Assembly: GCA_964368445.1 (NCBI GenBank)
Contig: CAYJAY010000001.1
Span: 62,001 to 126,000 of the forward strand
Direction: 5' to 3'
Source: CAYJAY01 sp964368445
GTDB taxonomy: Bacteria; Bacillota; Clostridia; Oscillospirales; Ruminococcaceae
Length of the DNA stretch: 64,000 bases
Within the stretch, counting starts at the first letter, position 1. Every line of letters begins with the position of its first letter. Positions 8,130 to 16,109 of this stretch are shown one piece after another. The position numbers were made by a program, and so were the translations under genes. A model generated the notes under the pieces. That model searched no databases, was not told the origin of the DNA, and saw nothing but the letters and a program-made list of their open reading frames with translations.

Positions 8130-9904
8130 TATACTGTTACCTCGTTCCAAATAAATGCTCTGTTGTATTCTTCCCACATCGAACTGTATAGCCCCTTATT
8201 TGCAACCAATTCATCATGAGTTCCGCGTTGTTCAACTTTTCCGTTGTTTATAACAAAGATTTGGTCGGCGTTTTTTATTGTTGAAAGCCTGTGTGCTATC
8301 ATAACAACGGTTTTGCCTTTGGTTAATTCGTTAAACGCAAGTTGAATTTGATGTTCGTTTTCCGGGTCGGCAAAAGCCGTTGCTTCGTCCAGCAACACTA
8401 TCGGCGCATTTTTAAGTATCGCCCGTGCAAGCGCAATTCTTTGCGCTTCGCCTCCCGAAAGGTAGACGCCTTTTGTTCCGTAAATAGTGTCTATTCCGTT
8501 TGGCAGTTTTTCTATAATATCTTCACACCTTGCGGTTTTTAGAGCTTTGTTTATTTCGTCAATAGTCGCGTTTGGTTTGCCCTCTTTTAGGTTGTCTTTA
8601 ATGCTCGCCTTGTAAAGATTGGTGTTTTGGAAAACGAACGATATATTTTGCATGAGCTCTTGATTTTTTATATCTTTTACATCGACGCCGCCTATCTTAA
8701 CCGCTCCGCTATCAACGTCCCAAAAGCGTGGGATAAGCGTTGCAAGGGTAGTTTTGCCCCCTCCCGACGGGCCGACAAATGCAACAGTTTGACCTTGTTT
8801 AATGCTAATCGCTATATTGTCTAACGCTTTTTTATCTGTGCCGGGATATGTGAATGAGATGTTTTCAATTAGTATATCGGCGCTTTGTGGCGATTTTGGA
8901 ATCGGCGGTTTTGCAAGTGGCTTTTCGTTTAGCAAACTCTCGATACGATTAACCGCATCGTTAGCAAGCATCGAATGTTGCATGACCCACATTATCTTCA
9001 TGAGCATGAGCGAGGCTATCGGCGTAAAGATAAGATAAAAGAAAAAGCTCAGGAAAAAGTCGGTCATATTGCTTTCGCCGAATATAATAAAGAGAGAACA
9101 AAGCACTAGAAATATCGGTGTGCTTGCAAGAAACACCTGGAAAAATGTCATCGGCATTCTCATTCGATATGAATACTCCGAGACATATTTTTTATAGGTG
9201 TTGATAACACTATAAAACCGCTCGAAAGAAAAAACCGATTGATTAAACGTCTTAACAACGGGGATGCCCCTAATATATTCCGTTGCCTCATTGTTCATGT
9301 TTTCAAGTGCCGATTGATATTGCTTTATCCTTTCGGGTTGGTCCTTTCCCATTCCCGACATCATGGCAACTGCCGCAAAAACTAACGGCGCAAGACTTAT
9401 AAGCCCCAAACGCCAATCGAACACAAACAAAACAACAAGCACCGCAACAGGTGTTGTGTATGCCCCGACAAGGTCGGGAAGTTGGTGGGCAAGATATGTT
9501 TCGGTAGCTCCTGCACTGTCGTTTATAATTCGGCGAAGTTTACCGCTCCCCATGTTATCAAAAAAACCGAGTGGTAAAGTCATAATGTGGTTTAGCGCGG
9601 TTTTGCGCATGTTTTTTGCAATTCTAAACGCCGCAATGTGGGTGCACATAAGCGCCGCCATGTAAACTACCATTGCACCTATTGCGCTTGCAACCGCAAG
9701 CCAAGCATATCGTTCGATGTTTTCTGTTAATGTTACGTTGGGATAAACGGCGATTATCTCGCTTACTCCAAGCCAGATAAATATTATCGGGAACAACGTC
9801 ATAACAGCGCTAACGCCGGACAAAATCATGCCTGTAGTTGTTAGGTGTCTATATCCTCCGGCAAAGGTGTAAAGCCTTGCGAGAAGCGATTTTTGCTTTT
9901 TCAC
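8129..9904 (-). CDS. ABC transporter, fused permease/ATPase half (first of a pair)
   Basis: 591-aa exporter-fold half transporter with membrane domain (about 20-310), Walker A GPSGGGKTT (about 378), signature LSGGEAQR (about 482) and Walker B IVLLDEATAF (about 502). The GTG start (9902-9904) follows GGAG at eight bases. Translationally coupled to the next ABC gene, so a heterodimer is expected. Its promoter carries the GTTAG-N6-CTAAC repeat that also precedes the DUF2325 gene, which ties its expression to that gene. Metallophore or heme traffic is a reasonable guess from family and context, not shown by sequence. Confidence 0.85.
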   Translation of the reverse strand: MKKQKSLLARLYTFAGGYRHLTTTGMILSGVSAVMTLFPIIFIWLGVSEIIAVYPNVTLTENIERYAWLAVASAIGAMVVYMAALMCTHIAAFRIAKNMRKTALNHIMTLPLGFFDNMGSGKLRRIINDSAGATETYLAHQLPDLVGAYTTPVAVLVVLFVFDWRLGLISLAPLVFAAVAMMSGMGKDQPERIKQYQSALENMNNEATEYIRGIPVVKTFNQSVFSFERFYSVINTYKKYVSEYSYRMRMPMTFFQVFLASTPIFLVLCSLFIIFGESNMTDFFLSFFFYLIFTPIASLMLMKIMWVMQHSMLANDAVNRIESLLNEKPLAKPPIPKSPQSADILIENISFTYPGTDKKALDNIAISIKQGQTVAFVGPSGGGKTTLATLIPRFWDVDSGAVKIGGVDVKDIKNQELMQNISFVFQNTNLYKASIKDNLKEGKPNATIDEINKALKTARCEDIIEKLPNGIDTIYGTKGVYLSGGEAQRIALARAILKNAPIVLLDEATAFADPENEHQIQLAFNELTKGKTVVMIAHRLSTIKNADQIFVINNGKVEQRGTHDELVANKGLYSSMWEEYNRAFIWNEVTV

Positions 9905-9927
9905 TAAAATTCTCCTTTAAACTAATT

Positions 9928-9945
9928 AGTTAGCATAAACTAACC
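9928..9945. promoter_or_regulatory. Operator copy 1 (GTTAG-N6-CTAAC) before the ABC operon
   Basis: GTTAG at 9929-9933 and CTAAC at 9940-9944 form a perfect inverted repeat with a 6-bp centre. The overlapping TTAGTT-N6-AACTAA is also palindromic. It lies roughly 13-30 bp downstream of the inferred start of transcription, where a repressor would block elongation or promoter clearance. Confidence 0.65.
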
Positions 9946-9964
9946 AAACTTTATTTTAATCGAA

Positions 9965-9993
9965 AGTTTAACACAAACTTTAATAATTGTCAA
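9965..9993 (-). promoter_or_regulatory. Sigma-A promoter of the ABC/methyltransferase operon
   Basis: Minus-strand TTGACA (9988-9993), a 17-bp spacer and a weaker -10 TAAACT (9965-9970). Confidence 0.55.
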
Positions 9994-10010
9994 CTTTTTA
10001 ACTAACCCGT

Positions 10011-10045
10011 GTGTGGATAAAGGCGTTGATTAACTTTTTAGATAT
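10011..10045 (-). repeat. GTTAATCAACGC element, copy 1
   Basis: Read on the minus strand: ATCTAAAAAGTTAATCAACG, then CC, and a GTCCACAC-like end (here TATCCACAC). Nearly the same words occur at 15991-16025 and 29667-29701. Confidence 0.6.
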
Positions 10046-10312
10046 ATTAAGGAAATTTATCTAGACATTCGTTGTGGTTATGCTTGGAATCATTCCACCC
10101 ATCGAATTCAACCGCCTTAAAATTTGGGGTCGACACTGTTGGCATTAGAATATCTTTTTAAAAGGTCGTTTCCTGTTAGAGGGGGACAAAAATAGACTCG
10201 ATTTGAGAGGGAGGCTGGCATATCAAGTCTGACAGAGCGAGTTCGGCCGATATAAGCATTATTACTTTGCAATTTTTTTACCAAACTTATCAAACATGTT
10301 TCGTAAAAATAC

Positions 10313-10341
10313 TTGACAAGTTAATTTGAAACGTGTATAGT
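10313..10341 (+). promoter_or_regulatory. Sigma-A promoter of the DUF2325 gene
   Basis: TTGACA (10313-10318), 17-bp spacer, TATAGT (10336-10341). Two GTTAG-N6-CTAAC operators lie just downstream. Confidence 0.75.
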
Positions 10342-10349
10342 TTGAATTG

Positions 10350-10367
10350 AGTTAGTGTCATCTAACT
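10350..10367. promoter_or_regulatory. Operator copy 2 (GTTAG-N6-CTAAC)
   Basis: AGTTAG and CTAACT around TGTCAT form a perfect 6-bp-arm inverted repeat starting about nine bases after the -10 box, so it covers the inferred transcription start of the DUF2325 gene. Confidence 0.7.
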
Positions 10368-10408
10368 TGCATGTCTGTTCAGAGTGGGCAGATTTATTTT
10401 TAAACTAC

Positions 10409-10426
10409 AGTTAGTTTTAGCTAACT
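10409..10426. promoter_or_regulatory. Operator copy 3 (GTTAG-N6-CTAAC)
   Basis: AGTTAG and CTAACT around TTTTAG, the same architecture as copy 2, in the leader of the DUF2325 gene 32 bases before its start codon. Copies 2 and 3 are about 59 bp apart centre to centre. Confidence 0.7.
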
Positions 10427-10458
10427 AAATATTTATATCGATTAAAGGAGATGAAAAT

Positions 10459-10734
10459 ATGAGCGTAGTTATAGTCGGCGGAAACGAATGCATGGAACGC
10501 AGATATATAGATTTGTGTAAACAATATGGGTGCAAAGCAAAGGTTTTCACCAAGATGAAAGGCGATGTTAGGGGGAAATTTGGTTCGCCAGACATGTTTA
10601 TTCTTTTCACAAACACGGTGTCACACAAGCTTGTTGCGTGTGCAAACTGTGAAGCAAAGCGATGTAAGGCTCGTGTTGAGCGTTGTCACTCAAGCTCGAT
10701 AACCGCGCTTAAAGGCATTCTTGAAGCTATGTAG
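10459..10734 (+). CDS. DUF2325 family protein
   Basis: 91-aa cytoplasmic protein with the DUF2325 pattern: MSVVIVGGNECMERRY at the start, a Rossmann-like region, then MFILFTNTVSHKLV and a cysteine-rich tail with CANCEAKRCKARVERC. The four closely spaced Cys suggest metal or thiol chemistry. Members of this family are often found near iron transport genes (family knowledge). Start ATG follows AAAGGAGATGAAAAT. It stands alone between two terminators/promoters and is controlled by two copies of the operator shared with the divergent ABC operon. Biochemical function is unknown. Confidence 0.75.
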   Translation: MSVVIVGGNECMERRYIDLCKQYGCKAKVFTKMKGDVRGKFGSPDMFILFTNTVSHKLVACANCEAKRCKARVERCHSSSITALKGILEAM

Positions 10735-10821
10735 GAGATTTTTTTTGATGAACAGTGTAATTTGATAAACGAATTCTTTTCCGCATCTTACGCAACAGCA
10801 CTCCCACGAGACACACATTAT

Positions 10822-10873
10822 CCGAACCCTCTCATCGACAAGCAACTACTGTCGGCGTGAGGTTCGGATTTTT
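10822..10873 (+). terminator. Terminator after the DUF2325 gene
   Basis: CCGAACC pairs with GGTTCGG across a longer loop that can extend the stem (CTC/GAG), followed by ATTTTT. Confidence 0.7.
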
Positions 10874-10950
10874 GCTGTGAATAAAACACACTAATAAACC
10901 AAAAACCTTTTGTTTGCTATGATAAAAAGTGTACAAGCAAACATTTTGTT

Positions 10951-10979
10951 TTGACAGAGTCACCTTTGTTCTGTACAAT
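10951..10979 (+). promoter_or_regulatory. Sigma-A promoter of the CydDC-like operon
   Basis: TTGACA (10951-10956), 17-bp spacer, TACAAT (10974-10979). No GTTAG-N6-CTAAC repeat is seen here, so this operon may answer to another regulator. Confidence 0.75.
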
Positions 10980-11074
10980 ATAAATTGCTATATAAGAACA
11001 TTTAAAGGAACAGAGATTTCTGAATATGTATAGTGTGTTTGAAAACATTAACGATTACTAAAAGTAGGTTATAA

Positions 11075-12790
11075 ATGATAAATAAAAGGTTGATTAAAAC
11101 AGTACCGGACGCGGCTTCACACATTGCTAAAAACGTTGTTTTACAGATAATTGGGCTTGTCTCAAACATAGTTTTGATGATAACTATTAGCGTCTTCATC
11201 GGTAGATTAATAGATAATACTGTGTTTTTCGCTGATTTTTTTCGGTATGCCGTTATAATTTTAATTTGTATAACAGTAAAGGTGGGTTCAATATATTTTG
11301 CAAGCATACAAAGTTATCTTGCTTCAAAATCTGTAAAAAATATATTAAGGAATAAAATCTACGAAAAAGTAATTAAACTCGGTAGTAAATACACAAAAAA
11401 AGTTTCTTCTGCCGAACTTCTTCAAATGTCGGTCGAGGGCGTCGAGCAACTTGAAACGTACTTCGGAAATTTTTTGCCACAGTTTTATTATTCAATGATT
11501 TCACCTATAATTCTATTTGTTGTGGTGTCGTTTATCAATGTAAAAGTCGCTGTGATTTTATTTGTGTGTGTTCCGCTAATTCCAATATCTATTGTACTTG
11601 TACAGAGGTTTGCAAAAAAATTGCTTGCTAAATACTGGGGGGAATATCTTGGGCTTGGAGATAATTTTTTAGAGAATTTACAAGGTTTAAATACTCTTAA
11701 AATTTATAGCTCTGACGCATATAAGCACAATCAGATGAACAAACAAGCCGAACGCTTTAGAGTTGTCACGATGAAAGTTCTGTCTATGCAACTTAACTCG
11801 ATAATAATAATGGATATAGTGGCCTACGGAGGGGCGGCTCTCGGGATAATTTTTGCGTTGTTTGAATTTAACTCGGGCAATATTCCTTTGTACGGTATGC
11901 TAGCTATAATGATGCTAAGTGCTGATTTTTTCTTGCCGTTAAGAATTTTAGGCAGTTTTTTTCATATTGCGATGAACGGAATTGCCGCAAGTAAAAAGAT
12001 ATTCACGTTGCTTGATATTGAAGAGGACGAGCCAAAGACGCAAACTATTCAAGAAGTTGATATTAAAATTAGCGGGTTGAATTTCGCATATGACGAAAAA
12101 CAGATTTTATATGATATTAATATCGAAATACCAAAAAACAGCTTTGTTTCTATAGTAGGTAAAAGTGGGTGTGGAAAATCCACAATTGCAGGGATTTTGA
12201 CACAATCAAATCAAAATTACGGCGGAAACATAACTGTCAACGGGATAGAGCTTTCGCAAGTTTCAAACAATAGCCTATCGCAAAAGATAACTTTAGTTTC
12301 GGCTAATTCATATATCTTCAAAGGAACTGTACGCGAAAATTTACTAATGGCAAACAAAAGTGCTACCGATAACGAGATGTGGCAAGCACTTAACAAAGTG
12401 AATTTGTCCGACTTTTTGCAAAGTGAAAACGGGCTTGATACCGCATTGCTTGAAAAAGGCAGTAATTTCTCGGGCGGACAATGCCAACGGCTTGCGCTTG
12501 CACGGGCTCTTTTACATGACAGTGAGATGTATATTTTTGATGAAGCGACAAGCAACATCGACGCCAACAGCGAAAACGAGATAATCAACGCGATAAAAGA
12601 ATTGGCCCAGTCAAAAACAATAGTGTTAATCTCTCACAGGCTTCTAAACGTTGTGGATTCCGATATGATCTATATGCTAAAAGACGGCCGGTTGTCCGAA
12701 AGCGGAACACATGAACAGTTGCTTTTAGACAAAAGTTACTATAGTGAACTTTGGAACACACAGCAAAGTCTTGAAAAAATGGAGGTGTAA
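11075..12790 (+). CDS. CydD-like ABC transporter half (permease/ATPase)
   Basis: 571-aa half transporter of the thiol-reductant/CydDC group. The membrane domain (about 15-310) includes ETYFGNFLPQFYYSMISP, a CydD-type signature region. The ATPase has Walker A VGKSGCGKST (about 362), signature FSGGQCQR (about 465) and Walker B MYIFDEATSN. CydDC in other bacteria is linked to cytochrome bd assembly, thiols or heme. No cydAB genes are nearby, so the homologue may serve another heme- or thiol-related task. Ends five bases before the CydC-like gene. Confidence 0.82.
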   Translation: MINKRLIKTVPDAASHIAKNVVLQIIGLVSNIVLMITISVFIGRLIDNTVFFADFFRYAVIILICITVKVGSIYFASIQSYLASKSVKNILRNKIYEKVIKLGSKYTKKVSSAELLQMSVEGVEQLETYFGNFLPQFYYSMISPIILFVVVSFINVKVAVILFVCVPLIPISIVLVQRFAKKLLAKYWGEYLGLGDNFLENLQGLNTLKIYSSDAYKHNQMNKQAERFRVVTMKVLSMQLNSIIIMDIVAYGGAALGIIFALFEFNSGNIPLYGMLAIMMLSADFFLPLRILGSFFHIAMNGIAASKKIFTLLDIEEDEPKTQTIQEVDIKISGLNFAYDEKQILYDINIEIPKNSFVSIVGKSGCGKSTIAGILTQSNQNYGGNITVNGIELSQVSNNSLSQKITLVSANSYIFKGTVRENLLMANKSATDNEMWQALNKVNLSDFLQSENGLDTALLEKGSNFSGGQCQRLALARALLHDSEMYIFDEATSNIDANSENEIINAIKELAQSKTIVLISHRLLNVVDSDMIYMLKDGRLSESGTHEQLLLDKSYYSELWNTQQSLEKMEV

Positions 12791-12795
12791 AGATA

Positions 12796-14448
12796 ATGAA
12801 CAGTCGATCTTCATTTAATGTGATGTCAAGGCTTATAGGGCTTGTAAAACCCCTTGCCCTTATAATGATAACGGCGATTACTATGGGTTGTTTAGGATAT
12901 TTCTGTGCAAGTTTTATTACCGTTTTAGGAGGATTTGCGATAGTAGATATTATCGAAAAAAGCGGCCAAAACCTCGGTTTAATAATAACGATAATTGCTG
13001 TAATATCTGTTTTACGTGGAATTTTACATTACATAGAGCAATATTGCAACCATTTTATTGCGTTTAAACTTCTCGCGCTTATTCGTGATAAAGTTTTTTC
13101 TGCGCTTAGAAAACTAGCTCCCGCAAAACTTGACGGCAAGGACAAAGGAAACCTTGTATCCGTTATAACCTCTGATATAGAGCTTTTGGAAGTGTTTTAT
13201 GCGCACACAGTCTCCCCAATTTGTATAGCTTTTATAACCTCTTTTGTCGTCATATGCTTTATTGGAAGTTTTAATATCTTGCTTGGAACAATTGCTTTGC
13301 TTGCCCATGTTGCGGTGGGGGTGGTTATACCTATAGTCGTTTCAAGCAAGAGTAAAAAAAGTGGCGAGAATCACAGGGAGCGAGTTGGTGGGCTTAACAC
13401 ATTCTTTCTTGACAGCTTACGTGGGATAAGAGAAGTTATACAGTATCGTTATACAAACGAGCGAAAAGATAAAATAAGCGAGCTGTCGGAGCAAATAGAA
13501 CTTTCAAACAAAGAGATAAAAAAATATATAGGTAAAACTTATTCGCTTACTAATTTGACAATCCTTGTTTTTTCGGTTTTAATGTTGTTTGTGTCGGCTT
13601 ATTTGTACACAAATAATATAGTCGATTTAACATCGGTCATAATTCCTACAATTATGTTGTTTTCTTCTTTTGGTGCTGTTACCTCTGTGGCAAATTTGGG
13701 CGCAGGGCTGACTCAAACAATAGCGTGCGGCAACAGGGTGCTTGATATTTTAGACGATGTACCTGTCGTTGAACAAGTGAGGGACGGCAAAGATATTATA
13801 TTTGAAGATGCACAGATTAACAAAGTAAGATTTGCTTATGACAACCAAGATATATTAAACGACTTTTCGCTAAATATAGAGAAAAACAAAATTTTGGCTA
13901 TAAGCGGAAAAAGCGGTTGCGGAAAGTCTACGTTGCTTAAACTTTTGATGAGATTTTACGATGTGCAAAGCGGCGAGGTTTTAATCTCGAATGAAAACAT
14001 CAAAAGCATCAACACCAAAAGCCTTAGAGACAACGAAAGTTTCGTGACACAGGAAACACATATCTTCCACGACACAATAGAAAATAACATCAAAATAGCC
14101 AACACTAACGCAAGCCACGAGCAAGTTGTAAAAGCGGCGCAAAACGCTTCGCTACATGAGTTTATAGAAAGTTTGCCAAACGGATATAATACGCAAGTAG
14201 GCGAGCTTGGCGACACAATATCGGGCGGAGAAAAACAGCGAATAGGAATAGCGAGGGCGTTTTTACACGATGCAAATTTAATTTTGCTTGACGAGCCGAC
14301 AAGTAATCTTGATAGCTTAAACGAGGCTGTAATTTTAAAATCGCTAAAAGAATGTAAAGATAAAACTGTTGTCTTGGTGTCACATAGGAAATCTACTGTA
14401 AAAATTGCGGATAATGTTTTGAACATGGAAACGGCGAGGCAAAGTTAA
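12796..14448 (+). CDS. CydC-like ABC transporter half (permease/ATPase)
   Basis: 550-aa partner subunit: exporter-fold membrane domain (about 15-310), Walker A ISGKSGCGKST (about 370), signature ISGGEKQR and Walker B LILLDEPTSN. Shares its terminal TAA with the ATG of the next gene (TAATG), indicating translational coupling. The pair with the preceding gene is expected to form a heterodimer. The combination with YgbA- and YbaN-type genes downstream suggests a role in heme, iron or redox stress rather than drug export (inference). Confidence 0.82.
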   Translation: MNSRSSFNVMSRLIGLVKPLALIMITAITMGCLGYFCASFITVLGGFAIVDIIEKSGQNLGLIITIIAVISVLRGILHYIEQYCNHFIAFKLLALIRDKVFSALRKLAPAKLDGKDKGNLVSVITSDIELLEVFYAHTVSPICIAFITSFVVICFIGSFNILLGTIALLAHVAVGVVIPIVVSSKSKKSGENHRERVGGLNTFFLDSLRGIREVIQYRYTNERKDKISELSEQIELSNKEIKKYIGKTYSLTNLTILVFSVLMLFVSAYLYTNNIVDLTSVIIPTIMLFSSFGAVTSVANLGAGLTQTIACGNRVLDILDDVPVVEQVRDGKDIIFEDAQINKVRFAYDNQDILNDFSLNIEKNKILAISGKSGCGKSTLLKLLMRFYDVQSGEVLISNENIKSINTKSLRDNESFVTQETHIFHDTIENNIKIANTNASHEQVVKAAQNASLHEFIESLPNGYNTQVGELGDTISGGEKQRIGIARAFLHDANLILLDEPTSNLDSLNEAVILKSLKECKDKTVVLVSHRKSTVKIADNVLNMETARQS

Positions 14449-14759
14449 TGGATAAACTTCAAAATGAAAAACATATAGTTAAACTGATGATAGAGATTTA
14501 CTGCAAAAAGCAACACGGGACTAAGAGGATATGCGATAGATGCGAAAAACTGTTGCATTATGCACATGAAAGAGCGGAAAAATGTCCGTTTAAACAAAGC
14601 AAAACTTTTTGTTCCAACTGTCAATCGCTCTGTTATCAACCAGAGATGCGAGAGAAAATTCGCGAAGTTATGCGATTTTCGGGACCTAAAATGATGTTTC
14701 ATCACCCAAAAGAAGCGTTAAGACATTTGTTTTTCACAAAGAAAAGAGTAAAAAAATGA
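14448..14759 (+). CDS. YgbA-type 'nitrous oxide-stimulated promoter' family protein
   Basis: 103-aa cysteine-rich protein matching the YgbA_NO family: IYCKKQHGTKRICDRCEKLL, then YAHERAEKCPF, FCSNCQSLCY and a C-terminal MMFHHPKEALRHL. Eight Cys or so arranged in CxxC-like pairs suggest metal or Fe-S binding. In E. coli ygbA is induced by nitric oxide through NsrR (family knowledge). It overlaps both neighbours (start within the CydC-like stop, end within the YbaN-like start), so the operon is tightly coupled. Confidence 0.85.
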   Translation: MDKLQNEKHIVKLMIEIYCKKQHGTKRICDRCEKLLHYAHERAEKCPFKQSKTFCSNCQSLCYQPEMREKIREVMRFSGPKMMFHHPKEALRHLFFTKKRVKK

Positions 14760-15130
14760 ACATAAAAAAAATAACATTTCTTTGTATCGGATTTGTTGGG
14801 CTAGGTCTTGGCGCTGTTGGAGCAGTCGTTCCGTTGCTGCCGGCCTTCCCTTTTTTGCTAGTTGCGGCATTCGGTTTTGGTAAAAGCAGCGAAAAACTTG
14901 ACAGATGGTTCAAAGGCACAAAGCTATATAAAAATAATCTGGAAAGTTACGTAAAAGGTCAAGGAATGACGGTTAAAACTAAAGTTAAAATTATGATAAC
15001 TGTCACTGTTTTAATGACAATAGGTTTCATAATGATGGATGCCGTGCCGGTGGGGCAAACTATTTTGTTTTTTGTTTGGCTTTTTCATATAGTGTATTTT
15101 TTGTTTATAGTTAAAACAATGAAAAATTAG
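14756..15130 (+). CDS. YbaN-family (DUF454) inner-membrane protein
   Basis: 124-aa membrane protein with the DUF454 pattern: IGFVGLGLGAVGAVVPLLP, the FPFLLVAAFGFGKSS segment, then FKGTKLYKNNLESY and two C-terminal helices. The ATG lies inside the stop of the YgbA-type gene (ATGA overlap). YbaN-family proteins lack a proven function; linkage to CydDC-like and YgbA-type genes here is the most informative clue. Confidence 0.85.
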   Translation: MNIKKITFLCIGFVGLGLGAVGAVVPLLPAFPFLLVAAFGFGKSSEKLDRWFKGTKLYKNNLESYVKGQGMTVKTKVKIMITVTVLMTIGFIMMDAVPVGQTILFFVWLFHIVYFLFIVKTMKN

Positions 15131-15176
15131 AAAGCACAAAACTTTACGCGGTTCACAAAGAAAGGATAGGTACGAC

Positions 15177-15776
15177 ATGTCAGGACATACTCATTCACAC
15201 GGTTGCGGTTGCGAGGCTCAGTCACACCACCACCACGATCACCACCATGAGCACCACCACGCTTGCGGTTGCGGCTCTCAATCACATCACCACCACGAGC
15301 ACAACCACAATTGTGGTTGCAACCCACACGAATCTCACGATGGTTGTTGCGAGAAACACAACAACGTAGCAATAGAAGATTTAAACGAAACAGAACTTCT
15401 TTTTTTAAGGCAGCTATTAGAATACAAACTGTTGCCGGTTTCAAGATTTATTGTGACAAGCAGTAAACAACATGATTTTAACAATGTAGTTCTTTCTCCA
15501 GTGTTTATTGTTGATATTAAAGATAGCATGGAACAAATAAAAAATATCGGAAAACTTCTTAACTTTCTCCAAGACTTAGGATTGGTTACATTAGATTATG
15601 ATATTCCGCTAGAGGGATATGCATATAAAGAATTCCATGACTCGGAGATTTTCGCCTACTTTAATGCTACAGTAACCGAAGCTCGGGAAAAAGGCGGTTT
15701 TTTAGGCGATATACCTACAATGGAATGCGGAAGTATTGCGCCAACCGAAAAATGTATAAAATTGCTGGAAAACTAA
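15177..15776 (+). CDS. His/Cys-rich metal-binding protein with unknown C-terminal domain
   Basis: 199-aa protein. Residues 1-61 contain 22 His and 8 Cys, arranged as repeated units of CGC followed a few residues later by HHHH; three CGC motifs and a terminal GCC are seen. Such a region should bind transition metals (Ni, Zn, Cu, Fe or Co cannot be told apart). Residues 62-199 form a globular-looking domain starting with NETELLFLRQLLEYKLLPVS and ending with two more Cys (MECGSIAPTEKC); I do not recognise it. No signal peptide, so cytoplasmic. It is 46 bases after the YbaN-type gene with AAGGATAGGT upstream, so it is probably the last gene of the operon. Confidence 0.8.
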   Translation: MSGHTHSHGCGCEAQSHHHHDHHHEHHHACGCGSQSHHHHEHNHNCGCNPHESHDGCCEKHNNVAIEDLNETELLFLRQLLEYKLLPVSRFIVTSSKQHDFNNVVLSPVFIVDIKDSMEQIKNIGKLLNFLQDLGLVTLDYDIPLEGYAYKEFHDSEIFAYFNATVTEAREKGGFLGDIPTMECGSIAPTEKCIKLLEN

Positions 15777-15783
15777 AATAGAA

Positions 15784-15903
15784 TATGGGGCTGTCGCTTT
15801 TTAAGACTTATCATGATGATTAGTACAGATATCTGTAGGGACTTCAGGCAAACCGTGATCCTTTACGACCTGTGCAACATTACCTTAATGCGACAGTCCC
15901 ATT
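15784..15903. repeat. Long inverted-repeat element / possible terminator after the His-rich gene
   Basis: GGGGCTGTCGC near 15786 and GCGACAGTCCC near 15891 can pair around a loop of about 90 nt. The GGGGCTGT-start resembles the ends of the element at 50466-50626. Confidence 0.45.
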
Positions 15904-15957
15904 TAATTTGCGTTGAGAAGACGGTTGAGTGATGTGGGAATGGGCAAATAGAGTTGA

Positions 15958-15998
15958 GTTAGATATCTCCCCCGCCGGTGGCGGGGGAGATATCTAAC
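15958..15998. repeat. Perfect 19-bp-stem palindrome
   Basis: Left arm 15958-15976 (starts GTTAGATATC, ends CCCCGCC) is perfectly complementary to right arm 15980-15998, with a 3-nt loop. No T run follows. It sits inside a copy of the GTTAATCAACGC element that lacks the hairpin elsewhere. Confidence 0.75.
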
Positions 15999-16025
15999 AA
16001 GTTAATCAACGCAATTGTCCACACC
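15991..16025 (+). repeat. GTTAATCAACGC element, copy 2
   Basis: ATCTAACAAGTTAATCAACGCAATTGTCCACACC-like sequence; upstream GGGCAAATAGAGTT (15943-15955) also matches copy 3. Confidence 0.6.
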
Positions 16026-16041
16026 TAGCGATGCTATATGT

Positions 16042-16070
16042 TTGAAAAGAAAGACAGAATATGCTATGAT
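16042..16070 (+). promoter_or_regulatory. Promoter of the MBOAT/DHHW pair
   Basis: TTGAAA (16042-16047), 17-bp spacer, TATGAT (16065-16070); the overlapping TATAAT at 16070-16075 is an alternative -10. Confidence 0.55.
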
Positions 16071-16109
16071 ATAATAGATATTTTATACAAATAATTATTG
16101 GAGAACCTA

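Larger units (their letters stand above)
9946..10312. other. Divergent intergenic region between the ABC operon and the DUF2325 gene
   Basis: About 350 bases without a supported gene. Besides promoters at both ends it contains one copy of the GTTAATCAACGC repeat (10011-10045, inverted orientation) and a half operator ACTAACCC at 10001. The part from 10050 to 10260 shows nothing I can name. Confidence 0.6.

Noticed and set aside
9928..10426. Reading the GTTAG/CTAAC repeats as DtxR or IdeR boxes
   Set aside because: Those boxes have a much shorter centre between the half-sites; here the centre is 6 bp in all three copies.
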